64,000 nt of DNA from Bradyrhizobium japonicum USDA 6 (GCF_000284375.1 NC_017249.1:3698001-3762000); one strand, 5' to 3'. Positions 51,853 to 61,496 are shown, counted from the first letter of the stretch. Notes: generated from the letters alone by a model not told the origin. Numbers and translations are program-made.

Positions 51853-53055
51853 ATGCACCAGGGACGCCATTTCCTTCAGATTCCAGGCCCGAGCCCGGTC
51901 CCAGAGCGCGTCCTGCGCGCCATGGACATGCCGGTGATCGACCACCGGAGCGCCGAGTTCGGTGAGCTCGGCCGCGCCGTTCTCGAGGGCAGCCAGACAA
52001 TTTTCCAAACCGCGGGCCCGGTCGTGATCTTCCCCTCGTCGGGGACGGGCGCCTGGGAGGCCGCGATCGTCAACACGCTATCGCCTGGCGACAAGGTGCT
52101 GATGGTCGAGACCGGCCATTTCGCCACGCTGTGGCGGCAGATGGCGGGACGATTCGGCATCGAGGTCGACTTCGTGCCCGGTGACTGGCGCCGCGGCGCC
52201 GATCCCGCATTGATCGAGGCGAAGCTCACCGATGACAAGGCACGCGCGATCAAGGCTGTCATGGTCGTGCACAACGAGACCTCGACCGGCGCAACCAGCC
52301 GCATCGCCGAGATCCGCGCCGCGATCGACCGCACCGCGCATCCGGCGCTGCTGATGGTCGACACCATCTCCTCGCTCGGCTCGGTCGACTACCGCCACGA
52401 CGAGTGGAAGGTCGATGTCAGCGTGAGCTGCTCGCAGAAGGGGTTCATGCTGCCGCCCGGCCTCGGCTTCAACGCGATCTCGGAGAAGGCGCGCGCAGCC
52501 GCGAAGACCAACAAGATGCCGCGCTCCTATTTCGACTGGGAGGAGATGCTCAAGCCCAACGCCAACGGCTTCTTCCCCTACACGCCGGCGACCAATCTGC
52601 TCTACGGCCTGCGCGAGGCTATCGCGATGCTGCTCGAAGAGGGGCTCGACAACGTGTTCGCGCGCCATCAACGGCTGGCTGCCGCGACGCGTGCCGCCGT
52701 CAGTCACTGGGGCCTCGAGATCCTCTGCCAGGAACCCTCGGAGTTCTCGCCGGTGCTCACCGCGGTGTTGATGCCGCCGGGCCACGACGCCGATCAGTTC
52801 CGCAAGATCGTGCTCGACAATTACAACATGTCGCTCGGCTCGGGCCTGTCGAAGGTCGCCGGAAAAGTCTTCCGCATCGGCCATCTCGGCGAATGCAACG
52901 CGCTGACGCTGCTCGGTGCGCTCACCGGCGTGGAGATGGGCCTGTCGGTTGCGGGCGTGCCGCATCGCTCCGGCGGCGTCGACGCCGCGATGAAGCTTCT
53001 GGAGCAGCGCCCGCAGGGCAATGCCTCGCCGCATCTGAAAGTGGTCGGCACCTAG
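51853..53055 (+). CDS. Class V aminotransferase, serine-glyoxylate type (copy 1)
   Basis: A 400-residue PLP enzyme resembling serine-glyoxylate / alanine-glyoxylate aminotransferase. It has PGPSPVPERVLRAM, IFPSSGTGAWEAA, HNETSTG, LLMVDTISSLGS with the PLP-binding aspartate, and SQKGFMLPPGL with the Schiff-base lysine. AAGGAGG precedes the ATG at 51853; the frame is open from 51754. It is followed by an MFS transporter and a second, closely similar copy. Confidence 0.92.
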   Translation: MHQGRHFLQIPGPSPVPERVLRAMDMPVIDHRSAEFGELGRAVLEGSQTIFQTAGPVVIFPSSGTGAWEAAIVNTLSPGDKVLMVETGHFATLWRQMAGRFGIEVDFVPGDWRRGADPALIEAKLTDDKARAIKAVMVVHNETSTGATSRIAEIRAAIDRTAHPALLMVDTISSLGSVDYRHDEWKVDVSVSCSQKGFMLPPGLGFNAISEKARAAAKTNKMPRSYFDWEEMLKPNANGFFPYTPATNLLYGLREAIAMLLEEGLDNVFARHQRLAAATRAAVSHWGLEILCQEPSEFSPVLTAVLMPPGHDADQFRKIVLDNYNMSLGSGLSKVAGKVFRIGHLGECNALTLLGALTGVEMGLSVAGVPHRSGGVDAAMKLLEQRPQGNASPHLKVVGT

Positions 53056-53112
53056 GTCGCGCGGGACACGCAGGGCCAATCATAAAAAACAGTACAGTCA
53101 GGGAGGGTGGAG

Positions 53113-54396
53113 ATGGGAATTCGGTTCAAGGCCACGCATGTCGTCTTGGCGATGCTCTGCGCGATGTATTTCATCACCTATGTCGACCGGGTGAACATCG
53201 GCACCGCCGCGAGCGAGATCCAGAAGGAGCTGGGTCTGTCGAACACCCAGCTTGGCCTCGTGTTCTCCGCCTTCGCCTATCCCTATCTGCTGTTCCAGGT
53301 GATCGGCGGCTGGGTCGGCGATCGTTTCGGGCCGCGCAAGACCCTGTTCTGGTGTGGCATGATCTGGGCGGCGGCGACCATCTCGACCGGCTTCGTCAAC
53401 GGTCTTGCCGCACTGTTCGTTGCGCGCTTCGCGCTCGGCTTCGGCGAGGGCGCGACCTTCCCGACGGCAACGCGCGCGATGCAATACTGGACGCCCGCGA
53501 ACCGCCGCGGTTTTGCGCAGGGACTGACCCATTCCTTCGCCCGGCTCGGCAACGCCGTGACGCCACCGGTGGTGGCGCTGCTCATCCTCTGGCTGACCTG
53601 GCGCGGCGCGTTCGTCGTGCTCGGTCTCGTCAGTCTGGTCTGGGGCGTCGTCTGGGTCTGGTACTTCCGCAACGAGCCGAAGGAGCACGCCTCCATCACC
53701 GAGGCCGAGCTCGCCGCACTGCCGCCGCGCCCGACCGGCGAGCGGCCGGGCGTTCCGTGGGGGCCGTTGCTCGGACGCATGTGGCCAGTGACGCTGACCT
53801 ATTTCTGCTACGGCTGGTGCCTGTGGCTCTATCTCAACTGGCTGCCGCTGTTCTTCAAGAACAACTACAATCTCGACATCAAGAACTCGGCGCTGTTCGC
53901 CTCCGGCGTGTTCTTCGCCGGCGTGGTCGGCGACAGCGTCGGCGGCGTGCTTTCGGACAAGATCCTCGATCGCACCGGCAACGTCCGCCTGGCGCGGCTG
54001 AGCGTCACCGTTGCGGGATTTACGGGCGCGCTGCTTTCGCTGTTTCCAATCCTGTTCGTCCACGACATCACGATCGTCGCGCTGTGCCTGTCGGCCGGCT
54101 TCTTCTGCGCCGAGCTGGTGATCGGCCCGATGTGGTCGATCCCGATGGACATCGCCCCGAAATGTTCCGGCACCGCCTCGGGGCTCATGAACACCGGCTC
54201 GGCCTTCGCCGCCATCGTCTCTCCGCTCGTTGCCGGCTTCGTGATCGACGCGACCGGCAACTGGTACCTGCCGTTCCTGATGTCGATGGGGCTGCTGTTG
54301 CTCGGTGGCTTCTCCGCCTTCCTGATGCATCCGGAGCGTCCGTTTACGGAAGCCGAGGGGCGCCTGCCGGTCGGAAAGGTGGTGGCCGCGGAGTAG
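53113..54396 (+). CDS. MFS transporter (anion:cation symporter type)
   Basis: About 427 residues with twelve predicted transmembrane helices. It has the family N-terminal pattern YFITYVDRVNIGTAA, the loop 2-3 motif GDRFGPRK and GFGEGATFPTATRAMQYWTP, as in hexuronate/phthalate/tartrate carriers. The ATG at 53113 has GGGAGG upstream; a GTG at 53107 is possible. It sits between the two aminotransferase genes and probably imports their substrate or a related carboxylate. Confidence 0.92.
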   Translation: MGIRFKATHVVLAMLCAMYFITYVDRVNIGTAASEIQKELGLSNTQLGLVFSAFAYPYLLFQVIGGWVGDRFGPRKTLFWCGMIWAAATISTGFVNGLAALFVARFALGFGEGATFPTATRAMQYWTPANRRGFAQGLTHSFARLGNAVTPPVVALLILWLTWRGAFVVLGLVSLVWGVVWVWYFRNEPKEHASITEAELAALPPRPTGERPGVPWGPLLGRMWPVTLTYFCYGWCLWLYLNWLPLFFKNNYNLDIKNSALFASGVFFAGVVGDSVGGVLSDKILDRTGNVRLARLSVTVAGFTGALLSLFPILFVHDITIVALCLSAGFFCAELVIGPMWSIPMDIAPKCSGTASGLMNTGSAFAAIVSPLVAGFVIDATGNWYLPFLMSMGLLLLGGFSAFLMHPERPFTEAEGRLPVGKVVAAE

Positions 54397-54522
54397 GGGA
54401 AGCGCGGCCGGGGCGAGGCCCGCCGCTTATGCATGGGAGGCGTCTTAAGGAGAGGGGACAAGCCCGTCAAATGGTGCTATTCGGCGGCCATCAAAACCAA
54501 GGCTAGACCGGGAAGGACGCCG

Positions 54523-55722
54523 ATGACCGTGCACACTGGAAGGCATTTCTTACAGATTCCAGGACCGACCAACGTGCCCGACCGGGTGCTGCGGGCGATG
54601 GACATGCCGACGCTGGACCATCGCGGTCCGGAGTTCGCCGAGCTCGGTTTTGCGGTCCTCGCCTCGATGCAGCGGGTGTTCCGCACCCAGCACCCCGTCA
54701 TCATCTTCCCCTCGTCCGGCACCGGTGCCTGGGAAGCGGCGATGGTCAACGTGTTCGCCCCCGGCGACAAGGTTTTGATGTGCGAGACCGGCCAGTTCGC
54801 CGTGCTGTGGCGCGGCATCGCCGACAAGTTCAAGCTCGACGTCGACTTCATCCCGAGCGACTGGCGCCATGGCGCCGACCTCGCCGAGATCGAGAAGCGC
54901 CTTGCCGCCGACAAGCAGCACACGATCAAGGCGGTCTGCGTCGTTCACAACGAGACCTCGACCGGCTGCGTGACGCCGCCGCTCGAGGTGCGCAAGCTGC
55001 TCGACCGCGTCAGGCATCCGGCCCTCCTGATGGTCGACACCATCTCCGGCCTCGGCTCGATGGAATACGAGCACGATGCCTGGGGCATCGACGTCTCGGT
55101 CGCCGGCTCGCAGAAGGGCCTGATGCTGCCCCCGGGCCTCGGCTTCAACGCCGTCTCGGAGAAGGCGCTCGCGGTGGCGAAGGCCAACCCCGGCATGCGC
55201 TCCTACTGGGACTGGCAGGAGGTCATCTCCTTCAACAAGCTCGGCACCTTCCCCTATACGCCCGCGACCAATCTGCTCTATGGCCTGCGTGAAGCGGTCA
55301 AGATGCTGGAAGAGGAGGGGCTGGAGAATGTCTGGACCCGCCACAAGCGCCACAGCGCCGCGACCCGCGCCGCGGTCAAGGTCTGGGGCCTGGAGACGCA
55401 GTGCGCCGATCCCGCCGCACACTCGCCGGCGCTGACCGGCGTGCGCGTGCCCGATGGACACGACGCCGACGCCTTCCGCAAGGTGGTGCTCGAAAACTTC
55501 GACATGTCGCTCGGCACGGGCCTGAACAAGGTCAAGGGCAAGGTGTTCCGCATCGGCCATATCGGCCATTTCAACGACCTGATGCTGATGGGCACGCTCG
55601 CCGGCGTCGAGATGGGCCTGGATCTTGCAAAGATTCCGCACCGGAGCGGCGGCGTATTGGCGGCCATGGACGTCCTGAAGGGACGCGACGCGGTGCCGAT
55701 GGCCAAGGCCCAGGTGGCCTGA
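54523..55722 (+). CDS. Class V aminotransferase, serine-glyoxylate type (copy 2)
   Basis: A 399-residue paralogue of the 51853 gene, alike over its whole length. It has PGPTNVPDRVLRAMDMP, IFPSSGTGAWEAAMVN, LLMVDTISGLGS and SQKGLMLPPGLGFNAVSEKA with the PLP lysine. GGAAGGA precedes the ATG at 54523, and the frame is open from 54433. It is probably a duplication; divergence is spread along the chain rather than in one segment. Confidence 0.92.
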   Translation: MTVHTGRHFLQIPGPTNVPDRVLRAMDMPTLDHRGPEFAELGFAVLASMQRVFRTQHPVIIFPSSGTGAWEAAMVNVFAPGDKVLMCETGQFAVLWRGIADKFKLDVDFIPSDWRHGADLAEIEKRLAADKQHTIKAVCVVHNETSTGCVTPPLEVRKLLDRVRHPALLMVDTISGLGSMEYEHDAWGIDVSVAGSQKGLMLPPGLGFNAVSEKALAVAKANPGMRSYWDWQEVISFNKLGTFPYTPATNLLYGLREAVKMLEEEGLENVWTRHKRHSAATRAAVKVWGLETQCADPAAHSPALTGVRVPDGHDADAFRKVVLENFDMSLGTGLNKVKGKVFRIGHIGHFNDLMLMGTLAGVEMGLDLAKIPHRSGGVLAAMDVLKGRDAVPMAKAQVA

Positions 55723-55763
55723 AGGCTCAGGTGGCCTGAACTAACTTAGAAAGTGAGCGCGCG

Positions 55764-56561
55764 ATGAACGCACCGACGACGACCAACGAAGACCTGCTCT
55801 ACTCCGTCCAGGACGGCATCGCGCGGATCACCTTCAACCGCCCCCAGGCGCGTAACGCAATGACCTTCGCCATGTATGACCGCATGGCGGAGATCTGCCA
55901 GGAGATCAACGCCGATCGCTCGATCAAGGCACTGATCCTGACTGGCGCCGGCGACAAGGCGTTCGCCTCGGGCACCGACATTTCCCAATTCCGCGCCTTC
56001 AAGACCGCGCAGGACGCGCTCGACTACGAGGCCCGCATCGACCGCGTGCTCGGCACGCTCGAGCAGTGCCGTGTGCCCGTGATCGCGGCGATTGCGGGAG
56101 CCTGCACCGGCGGCGGCGCCGGCATCGCGGCCTGCTGCGACCTTCGCATCGGTACCGAAACCACGCGCATCGGCTTTCCGATCGCACGCACGCTCGGCAA
56201 CTGCCTGTCGATGTCGAACATCAGCCGCGTCGTCTCGCTGGTGGGACCTGCCCGCACCAAGGATCTGATCTTCAAGGCGCGCCTCGTCGAGGCGCAGGAA
56301 GCGCTGTCGCTCGGCCTGCTCAACGAGGTCGTGCCCGACGTCGAGACGCTGCAGCGCCGTGCCGACGAGACCGCCAGGCTCGTCGCAAGCCATGCGCCGC
56401 TCACGCTGGAAGCGACCAAGGAGGCGGTGCGCCGCATCCGCCGCACGCTGTCGCGCGAAGAGGGCGAGGACCTGATCCTCAAGGCCTATATGAGCGAAGA
56501 TTTCCGCGAGGGCATGGACGCCTTTCTCAACAAGCGTACACCGAACTGGAAGGGCAAGTAG
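55764..56561 (+). CDS. Enoyl-CoA hydratase/isomerase family protein without hydratase glutamates
   Basis: A 265-residue crotonase with NRPQARNAMT, GDKAFASGTDISQ and ACTGGGAGIAACCDLRIG. Both hydratase glutamate positions are substituted: the GGGCE position reads GGGAG, and the PE position reads PIA (GFPIARTLG). The family fold is kept but the reaction is probably not simple hydration. It follows aminotransferase copy 2 by 41 bases and likely shares its transcript. Confidence 0.87.
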   Translation: MNAPTTTNEDLLYSVQDGIARITFNRPQARNAMTFAMYDRMAEICQEINADRSIKALILTGAGDKAFASGTDISQFRAFKTAQDALDYEARIDRVLGTLEQCRVPVIAAIAGACTGGGAGIAACCDLRIGTETTRIGFPIARTLGNCLSMSNISRVVSLVGPARTKDLIFKARLVEAQEALSLGLLNEVVPDVETLQRRADETARLVASHAPLTLEATKEAVRRIRRTLSREEGEDLILKAYMSEDFREGMDAFLNKRTPNWKGK

Positions 56562-56566
56562 CGCAG

Positions 56567-56592
56567 GCCTAGGTCTTGTGCGGTGCCTAGGC
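56567..56592. other. Inverted repeat after the crotonase, possible weak terminator
   Basis: GCCTAGG and CCTAGGC flank a 12-base loop six bases after the crotonase stop. There is no T-tract. The rest of the 278 bases up to the TctC gene shows no recognisable gene. Confidence 0.35.
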
Positions 56593-56839
56593 AAACGCCT
56601 GTCTCAGTGCAATCGCCGACACGGCAGACATAGATTCTCGCCTTCAGGACGTTGCTCAACCGTTGTGAGGCTGCGCGCTGCAACGGCTCGCGTTTTGTCG
56701 GCGGGTTCGCTTGCCATCCATCTCATTCCAAAGTCATAAGTGAAGCGGCGCCGGGCGGCTTGAACTGGCCGGCGTTCGCCCGCACAATGCAACTCGCCTT
56801 ACTTCGCGAATTGCCAATCCAAACAAGAACATAGGGAAG

Positions 56840-57832
56840 ATGCGCGTGAGATATGGAATGAAGGCCGCAATCACGCTGGCCGCCGCGCTTTGTGGCGCGC
56901 CGGCTTTTGCTGGCTGGGAGCCGACCAAACCCGTCGAGATCGTGGTGGCCGCCGGCGCGGGCGGCGCCTCCGACCAGATGGCGCGGATGATGCAGGCCGC
57001 CATTCAGAAGAACAATCTGATGAAGCAGCCGATCGTCGTCTCGCTCAAGGGCGGCGCCTCGGGCGCGGAAGCGCTGATGTACATGAAGTCCAGCGAAGGC
57101 GACCCGAACAAGGTGCTGATCGCCTATTCGCTGATCTACATGCTGCCGCTGTCGGCGAAGATCCCGTTCAACTGGCGCGAGCTGACGCCGGTCTCGGTGA
57201 TCGCGCTAGACCAGTTCGTACTGTGGGACAACAGCGCAGGTCCGAAGACGGTGAAGGAATTCGTCGCGGCCGCGAAGGCGGCGAGTTCGCCGTTCAAGAT
57301 GGGCGGCACCGGCTCCAAGCGCGAGGATCACGTGCTGACCGTCTTCCTCGAGCAGAAGACCGGCGCGAAATTCTCCTATCTGCCCTACAAGTCCGGCGGC
57401 GAGGCCGCCACCCAGCTCGTCGGCAACCACACTGAATCCAACGTCAACAATCCGAGCGAAAATCTCGAAGTCTGGCGTGCCGGCCAGGTGCGTCCGCTCT
57501 GCGTGTTCGACAAGGAGCGCATTTCCTACACCAGCAAGGTGACGGACACGCAATCCTGGGCCGACATCCCGACCTGCAAGGAGGAGGGCGTCGACGTCCA
57601 GTATCTGATGCTGCGCGCGATGTTCCTGCCCGGCAAGGTCACGCCGGAGCAGCAGGCGTTCTATGTCGATCTGTTCCACAAGGTGACGCAGACCGCGGAA
57701 TACAAGGACTACATGGAAAAGCAGGCGCTGAAGCCGATCTTCCTCACCGGCAAGGACATGGTGCAATTCCTCGAGGAGGACGACGCCACCAACAAGTCGC
57801 TGATGACGGAAGCCGGATTCGTCGCGAAGTAA
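56840..57832 (+). CDS. tctC: Tripartite tricarboxylate transporter binding protein (TctC)
   Basis: About 330 residues with a signal peptide (MKAAITLAAALCGAPAFAG). Bug-family features include PTKPVEIVVAAGAGGASDQMARMM, GGTGSKREDHVL and YLPYKSGGEAATQLVGNH. The ATG at 56840 is used; the ATG at 56858 is equally plausible for the signal peptide. It heads tctCBA, separated from tctB by a palindromic repeat. Confidence 0.92.
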   Translation: MRVRYGMKAAITLAAALCGAPAFAGWEPTKPVEIVVAAGAGGASDQMARMMQAAIQKNNLMKQPIVVSLKGGASGAEALMYMKSSEGDPNKVLIAYSLIYMLPLSAKIPFNWRELTPVSVIALDQFVLWDNSAGPKTVKEFVAAAKAASSPFKMGGTGSKREDHVLTVFLEQKTGAKFSYLPYKSGGEAATQLVGNHTESNVNNPSENLEVWRAGQVRPLCVFDKERISYTSKVTDTQSWADIPTCKEEGVDVQYLMLRAMFLPGKVTPEQQAFYVDLFHKVTQTAEYKDYMEKQALKPIFLTGKDMVQFLEEDDATNKSLMTEAGFVAK

Positions 57833-57844
57833 TCACACCCTCCA

Positions 57845-57966
57845 TGTCATGCCCCCGCGAAGGCGGGGCATCCAGTATTGCACAGAATTCGACGAAAGAC
57901 GGCTTCTGCACGGAGTACTGGATCATCCGCCCCAGTGCGCAATTGCGCACAAGGCGGATGATGACA
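57845..57966. repeat. Intergenic palindromic repeat inside the tct unit
   Basis: Outer ends TGTCAT and ATGACA, arms ATCCAGTA (57870-57877) and TACTGGAT (57916-57923), a GC hairpin near 57851-57869 and the palindrome TGCGCAATTGCGCA (57936-57949) make a multi-stem structure. It lies between tctC and tctB and may attenuate or stabilise the mRNA, giving more binding protein than permease. Confidence 0.7.
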
Positions 57967-57988
57967 GCGCAACTTGATCTGGCGGAGC

Positions 57989-58531
57989 ATGTCCCAAACC
58001 GATCTTGAAATCGTCGTCGACGATCCGACCGCGCCTGAAGACGACTCACCCTCCGTCGTCTCCTCCGGCACGATCGAGATATTCGTCTGCCTGCTGTTGC
58101 TCGCGTTGGCCGCAACGCTCGGCTATGACAATTGGCGCACCGGCGCCTCCTGGGATTCGACCGGGCCGGAGCCCGGCTATTTCCCGTTCTATCTCTCCGT
58201 CATCCTCGGTGGCGGCAGCCTCTATGGCCTGATTGCGGCCTTCGTGGCGCACCGCGCGGCATCCGAAAGCTTCGTCACGCGTGCGCAAGCGCGCCGTGTG
58301 ATGGCGGTGTTCGTGCCGACGCTGCTGTTCTGCCTGGTGATGCAGTTCCTCGGCCTCTACGTCGCGAGCTTCCTCCTGATCGCGGGCTTCATGCGGCTCG
58401 TCGGCAAGATCGCGCTGTGGAAGTCGCTGCTCACTGCCCTCCTGTTCACGGCGATCATGTTCATCACCTTCGACATCGCCTTCGACGTCATCATGCCGAA
58501 AGGGCCGCTCGAAGCGGCCTTCGGCTACTAG
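57989..58531 (+). CDS. tctB: Tripartite tricarboxylate transporter small permease (TctB)
   Basis: About 180 residues with four predicted membrane helices and the family segment GPEPGYFPFYLSVILGGGSLYGL. The ATG at 57989 gives the usual short cytoplasmic N-terminus; an ATG at 57974 is possible. It partners TctA, whose gene starts nine bases later. Confidence 0.9.
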   Translation: MSQTDLEIVVDDPTAPEDDSPSVVSSGTIEIFVCLLLLALAATLGYDNWRTGASWDSTGPEPGYFPFYLSVILGGGSLYGLIAAFVAHRAASESFVTRAQARRVMAVFVPTLLFCLVMQFLGLYVASFLLIAGFMRLVGKIALWKSLLTALLFTAIMFITFDIAFDVIMPKGPLEAAFGY

Positions 58532-58540
58532 GCGCTCACG

Positions 58541-60055
58541 ATGGAAGCTTTCGGTCTCTTGCTTCATGGCTTCGCCGTCCTGCTGACGTGGAAGACGCTC
58601 GTGCTGATGATGGTCGGGCTGGTGCTCGGCATCTTCGTCGGCGTGCTGCCCGGGCTCGGCGGCCCCAACGGCGTTGCGATCCTGCTGCCGCTCACCTTCA
58701 CGATGGATCCGACCTCGGCGATCGTGATGCTGTCCTGCATCTACTGGGGCGCGCTGTTCGGCGGCGCCATCACCTCGATCCTGTTCAACATCCCCGGCGA
58801 GGCCTGGTCGGTCGCGACCACGTTCGACGGTTATCCGATGGCGCAGCAGGGCAGGGCGGCGGAGGCGCTGACCGCGGCGTTCACGTCCTCCTTCATCGGC
58901 TCGCTGGTCGCGGTGCTGCTGATCACCTTCCTCGCGCCGATGATCTCGTCCTTTGCGTTGAAGTTCGGTCCCCCCGAGTTCTTCGCTGTTTATCTGTTGA
59001 CCTTCTGCTCCTTCGTCGGATTGGGGCGCGAGGCCAAGCACAAGACGGTCATCTCGATGTCGCTCGGCCTTCTGCTCGCCGGCGTCGGCATGGATACCGT
59101 GTCCGGCCAGCTGCGCATGACCTTCGGCTCGGCCGAGCTCTTGCGCGGCATCAACTTCCTCGTTGCCGTGATCGGCCTGTTCGGCATCAGCGAGATCCTG
59201 CTGACGATGGAGGAGCGGCTGGCGCTGCGCGGACACGCGGCGAGCATCTCGCTCCGCGTCGTGCTGAGCGTCTGGAAGGACCTGCCGAAATACTGGGTGA
59301 CGCTGCTGCGTTCCTCCTTCATCGGCTGCTGGCTCGGCATCACCCCGGGGGGCGCGATCGCGGCTTCCTTCATGGGTTACAACCTCGCAAAACGCTTCGC
59401 CAACGATCCCGAGAGCTTTGGCAAGGGCCGCATCGAGGGCGTGTTCGCACCGGAGACGGCGGCGCATGCCTCCGGCACCTCGGCGCTGCTGCCGATGCTG
59501 GCGCTCGGCATTCCCGGTTCCGGCACGGCAGCGATCCTGCTCGGCGGGTTGATGGTGTGGGGACTCAATCCGGGTCCGCTGCTGTTCGTGGAGCACAAGG
59601 ACTTCGTCTGGGGCCTGATCGCCTCAATGTATCTCGGCAATGTCGTCGGCCTCGTGCTGGTGCTGACGACGGTGCCGATCTTCGCCTCGATCCTGCGGGT
59701 GCCGTTCGCCGCGGTCGCGCCGATGATCGTGGTGTCCTGCGCGATCGGCGCCTATGCGATCCAGAACGCGATGTTCGACATCTGGCTAATGCTGGGCTTC
59801 GGCGTGGTCGGCTACGTTTTCAAGAAGATCGGCATCCCGCTCGCGCCGTTCACCCTGGCGCTCGTGCTCGGCAACCGCGCCGAGGATGCCTTCCGCCTCT
59901 CCATGATCGGGTCCGGCGGCAACCTCAAGGTGTTCTGGTCGAACGGCCTCGTCGGCTCGATCACAACCTTGGCGATTGTGCTGTTGTTTTGGCCTGCGAT
60001 CGACCGCTTGCTGCGCTGCGTCGGATGGCCGCGACAGACGAAGCCTGTCGCTTGA
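58541..60055 (+). CDS. tctA: Tripartite tricarboxylate transporter large permease (TctA)
   Basis: A 504-residue membrane protein with about eleven hydrophobic segments and the TctA signature VGVLPGLGGPNGVAILLPLTF. Further family features are GGAITSILFNIPGEAWSVATTFDGYPMA and PGSGTAAILLGGL. It is the transport channel of the system, driven by ion gradient. The substrate is unknown. Confidence 0.94.
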   Translation: MEAFGLLLHGFAVLLTWKTLVLMMVGLVLGIFVGVLPGLGGPNGVAILLPLTFTMDPTSAIVMLSCIYWGALFGGAITSILFNIPGEAWSVATTFDGYPMAQQGRAAEALTAAFTSSFIGSLVAVLLITFLAPMISSFALKFGPPEFFAVYLLTFCSFVGLGREAKHKTVISMSLGLLLAGVGMDTVSGQLRMTFGSAELLRGINFLVAVIGLFGISEILLTMEERLALRGHAASISLRVVLSVWKDLPKYWVTLLRSSFIGCWLGITPGGAIAASFMGYNLAKRFANDPESFGKGRIEGVFAPETAAHASGTSALLPMLALGIPGSGTAAILLGGLMVWGLNPGPLLFVEHKDFVWGLIASMYLGNVVGLVLVLTTVPIFASILRVPFAAVAPMIVVSCAIGAYAIQNAMFDIWLMLGFGVVGYVFKKIGIPLAPFTLALVLGNRAEDAFRLSMIGSGGNLKVFWSNGLVGSITTLAIVLLFWPAIDRLLRCVGWPRQTKPVA

Positions 60056-60310
60056 GCCAAGCGGATTGGAAACCCCATTGGGATAGGTGTCGCGTAAGTC
60101 CGATAAAGTTCAAAGCCCGTGTCGCCGGGTGCAGTTTTGCTTCCGAATCAATCGCGATGTGGGGAATAGTGCATTCCACGACTATTGCCGCTCGCGAGGG
60201 TGTGATATGGCTAACAATTGCAGGTTGTTGTTCTTTGTTGCGTCGGAATTGATCTTCGGCTCATGACGCCGAACGATCTATTGCAATCATTTTTTTAGTT
60301 GGAGACGGAA

Positions 60311-61252
60311 ATGAAGAGGTTATGTGGGCTGCCTTTTGTAATCGCCGGGGCAATCATCGCACTTTCGCTCCTGACGAGTCCCGCCAGCGCTCAAGCGAGC
60401 CGCACTTGGGTGTCGGGTGTTGGCGATGACGTCAATCCGTGCAGCAGGACGGCGCCTTGCAAGACCTTCGCCGGCGCGATTTCGAAGACAGCGGTGAACG
60501 GTGAGATCAATTGTCTTGATCCTGGCGGCTTCGGCGCCGTGACCATCACGAAGTCGATCACCATTGACTGCCACGAGGTGTACGGTTCGATTCTCAACGC
60601 CTTAACGAACGGCATCAACGTCGCATTTGATTCCTTCGCGGGAACCGACGTCCGCAAGACGGTGAACCTCCGCAACCTCAACCTGCAGGGATTCGACACC
60701 GGCCTTACCGGGATTCGTATCTTTGGTGCGGGGGCCGGGAGCTTCGTCAACATCGAGGACTGCCTGATCAACGGCAATTTCGGCTCGCCCGGCACAGGCA
60801 TTGCCGATCAGCGGACCAATGGAACGCTGAACGTCGTGAACACCACGATTCGGGATATGGGAGGCAGCGGCTTTACGATTGCAAGCGCGGCTGCGGGCTT
60901 GATCAAGGCGACGCTCAGCAACGTCAAGGTGATCAACGCGGCCAGCGGTGTCGGCGTGGGCGCCGGCGCCGCCGTTCACCTCAGCAATTCGGTCGTGTCA
61001 AGCAATTCGGTTGCCGGTATTGCCATCTCGGGCGGCGGCATCAACATTGACACCACGACGATTTCGTTCAACACGATCGGCGTCAAGCAAGTCGGCGGAT
61101 CGGTCAACCTGTCCAATAACGATCTTTCGTTCAACAGCACCGGCGTGTCCGGCACGGTCAGCTCGCATTCGAACAATCGCTTCACGAACAACGGTGCCGG
61201 CGGAACGATCACGCCAATCGGTAGCACGACCAATCCGACCGGATTGCAGTAA
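60311..61252 (+). CDS. Secreted right-handed parallel beta-helix protein
   Basis: A 313-residue exported protein with a signal peptide (MKRLCGLPFVIAGAIIALSLL, cleavage after ASA). It then shows repeated short beta-strand turns rich in Asn, Ser, Gly and Val (for example NNRFTNNG, SNNDLSFNSTG), as in pectin lyase-like beta-helices. No catalytic triad is obvious, so binding or structural roles are possible. GGAGACGG precedes the ATG. Its 255-base upstream region is more AT-rich than the surroundings, and a strong terminator follows. Confidence 0.85.
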   Translation: MKRLCGLPFVIAGAIIALSLLTSPASAQASRTWVSGVGDDVNPCSRTAPCKTFAGAISKTAVNGEINCLDPGGFGAVTITKSITIDCHEVYGSILNALTNGINVAFDSFAGTDVRKTVNLRNLNLQGFDTGLTGIRIFGAGAGSFVNIEDCLINGNFGSPGTGIADQRTNGTLNVVNTTIRDMGGSGFTIASAAAGLIKATLSNVKVINAASGVGVGAGAAVHLSNSVVSSNSVAGIAISGGGINIDTTTISFNTIGVKQVGGSVNLSNNDLSFNSTGVSGTVSSHSNNRFTNNGAGGTITPIGSTTNPTGLQ

Positions 61253-61291
61253 GAGCGAGAGTCGCATCGGCTCAGCGATGACGTGAAATGC

Positions 61292-61317
61292 AAAAGCCCC
61301 GGCTCGCCGGGGCTTTT
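61292..61317 (+). terminator. Rho-independent terminator of the beta-helix gene
   Basis: AAAAGCCCCGG-CTCG-CCGGGGCTTTT, an 11-base-pair stem 40 bases after the stop codon, with T-run in the 3' arm. By symmetry it could work on both strands. Confidence 0.85.
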
Positions 61318-61496
61318 GGTATTTGCAATGTTTTCCGTCCCGGCGCGATGCGGGCCGCCGCGTTGAGCCGGCTCGATGAGGACCTGAGCTGCCGCCGTTC
61401 AAATCTGGAGAGCGAAGCTGGCGAAAATCTGCTGAGCGCATCTCTGGTCTGGCGCAGTATCTGCGGTGGTCCTCGTGATCTCGGTGACGATGAATC

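Noticed and set aside
58046..59596. 516-codon minus-strand frame opposite tctBA
   Set aside because: It is rich in His, Arg, Gln and Asp, as expected from the reverse of membrane-protein codons, and has no domain.
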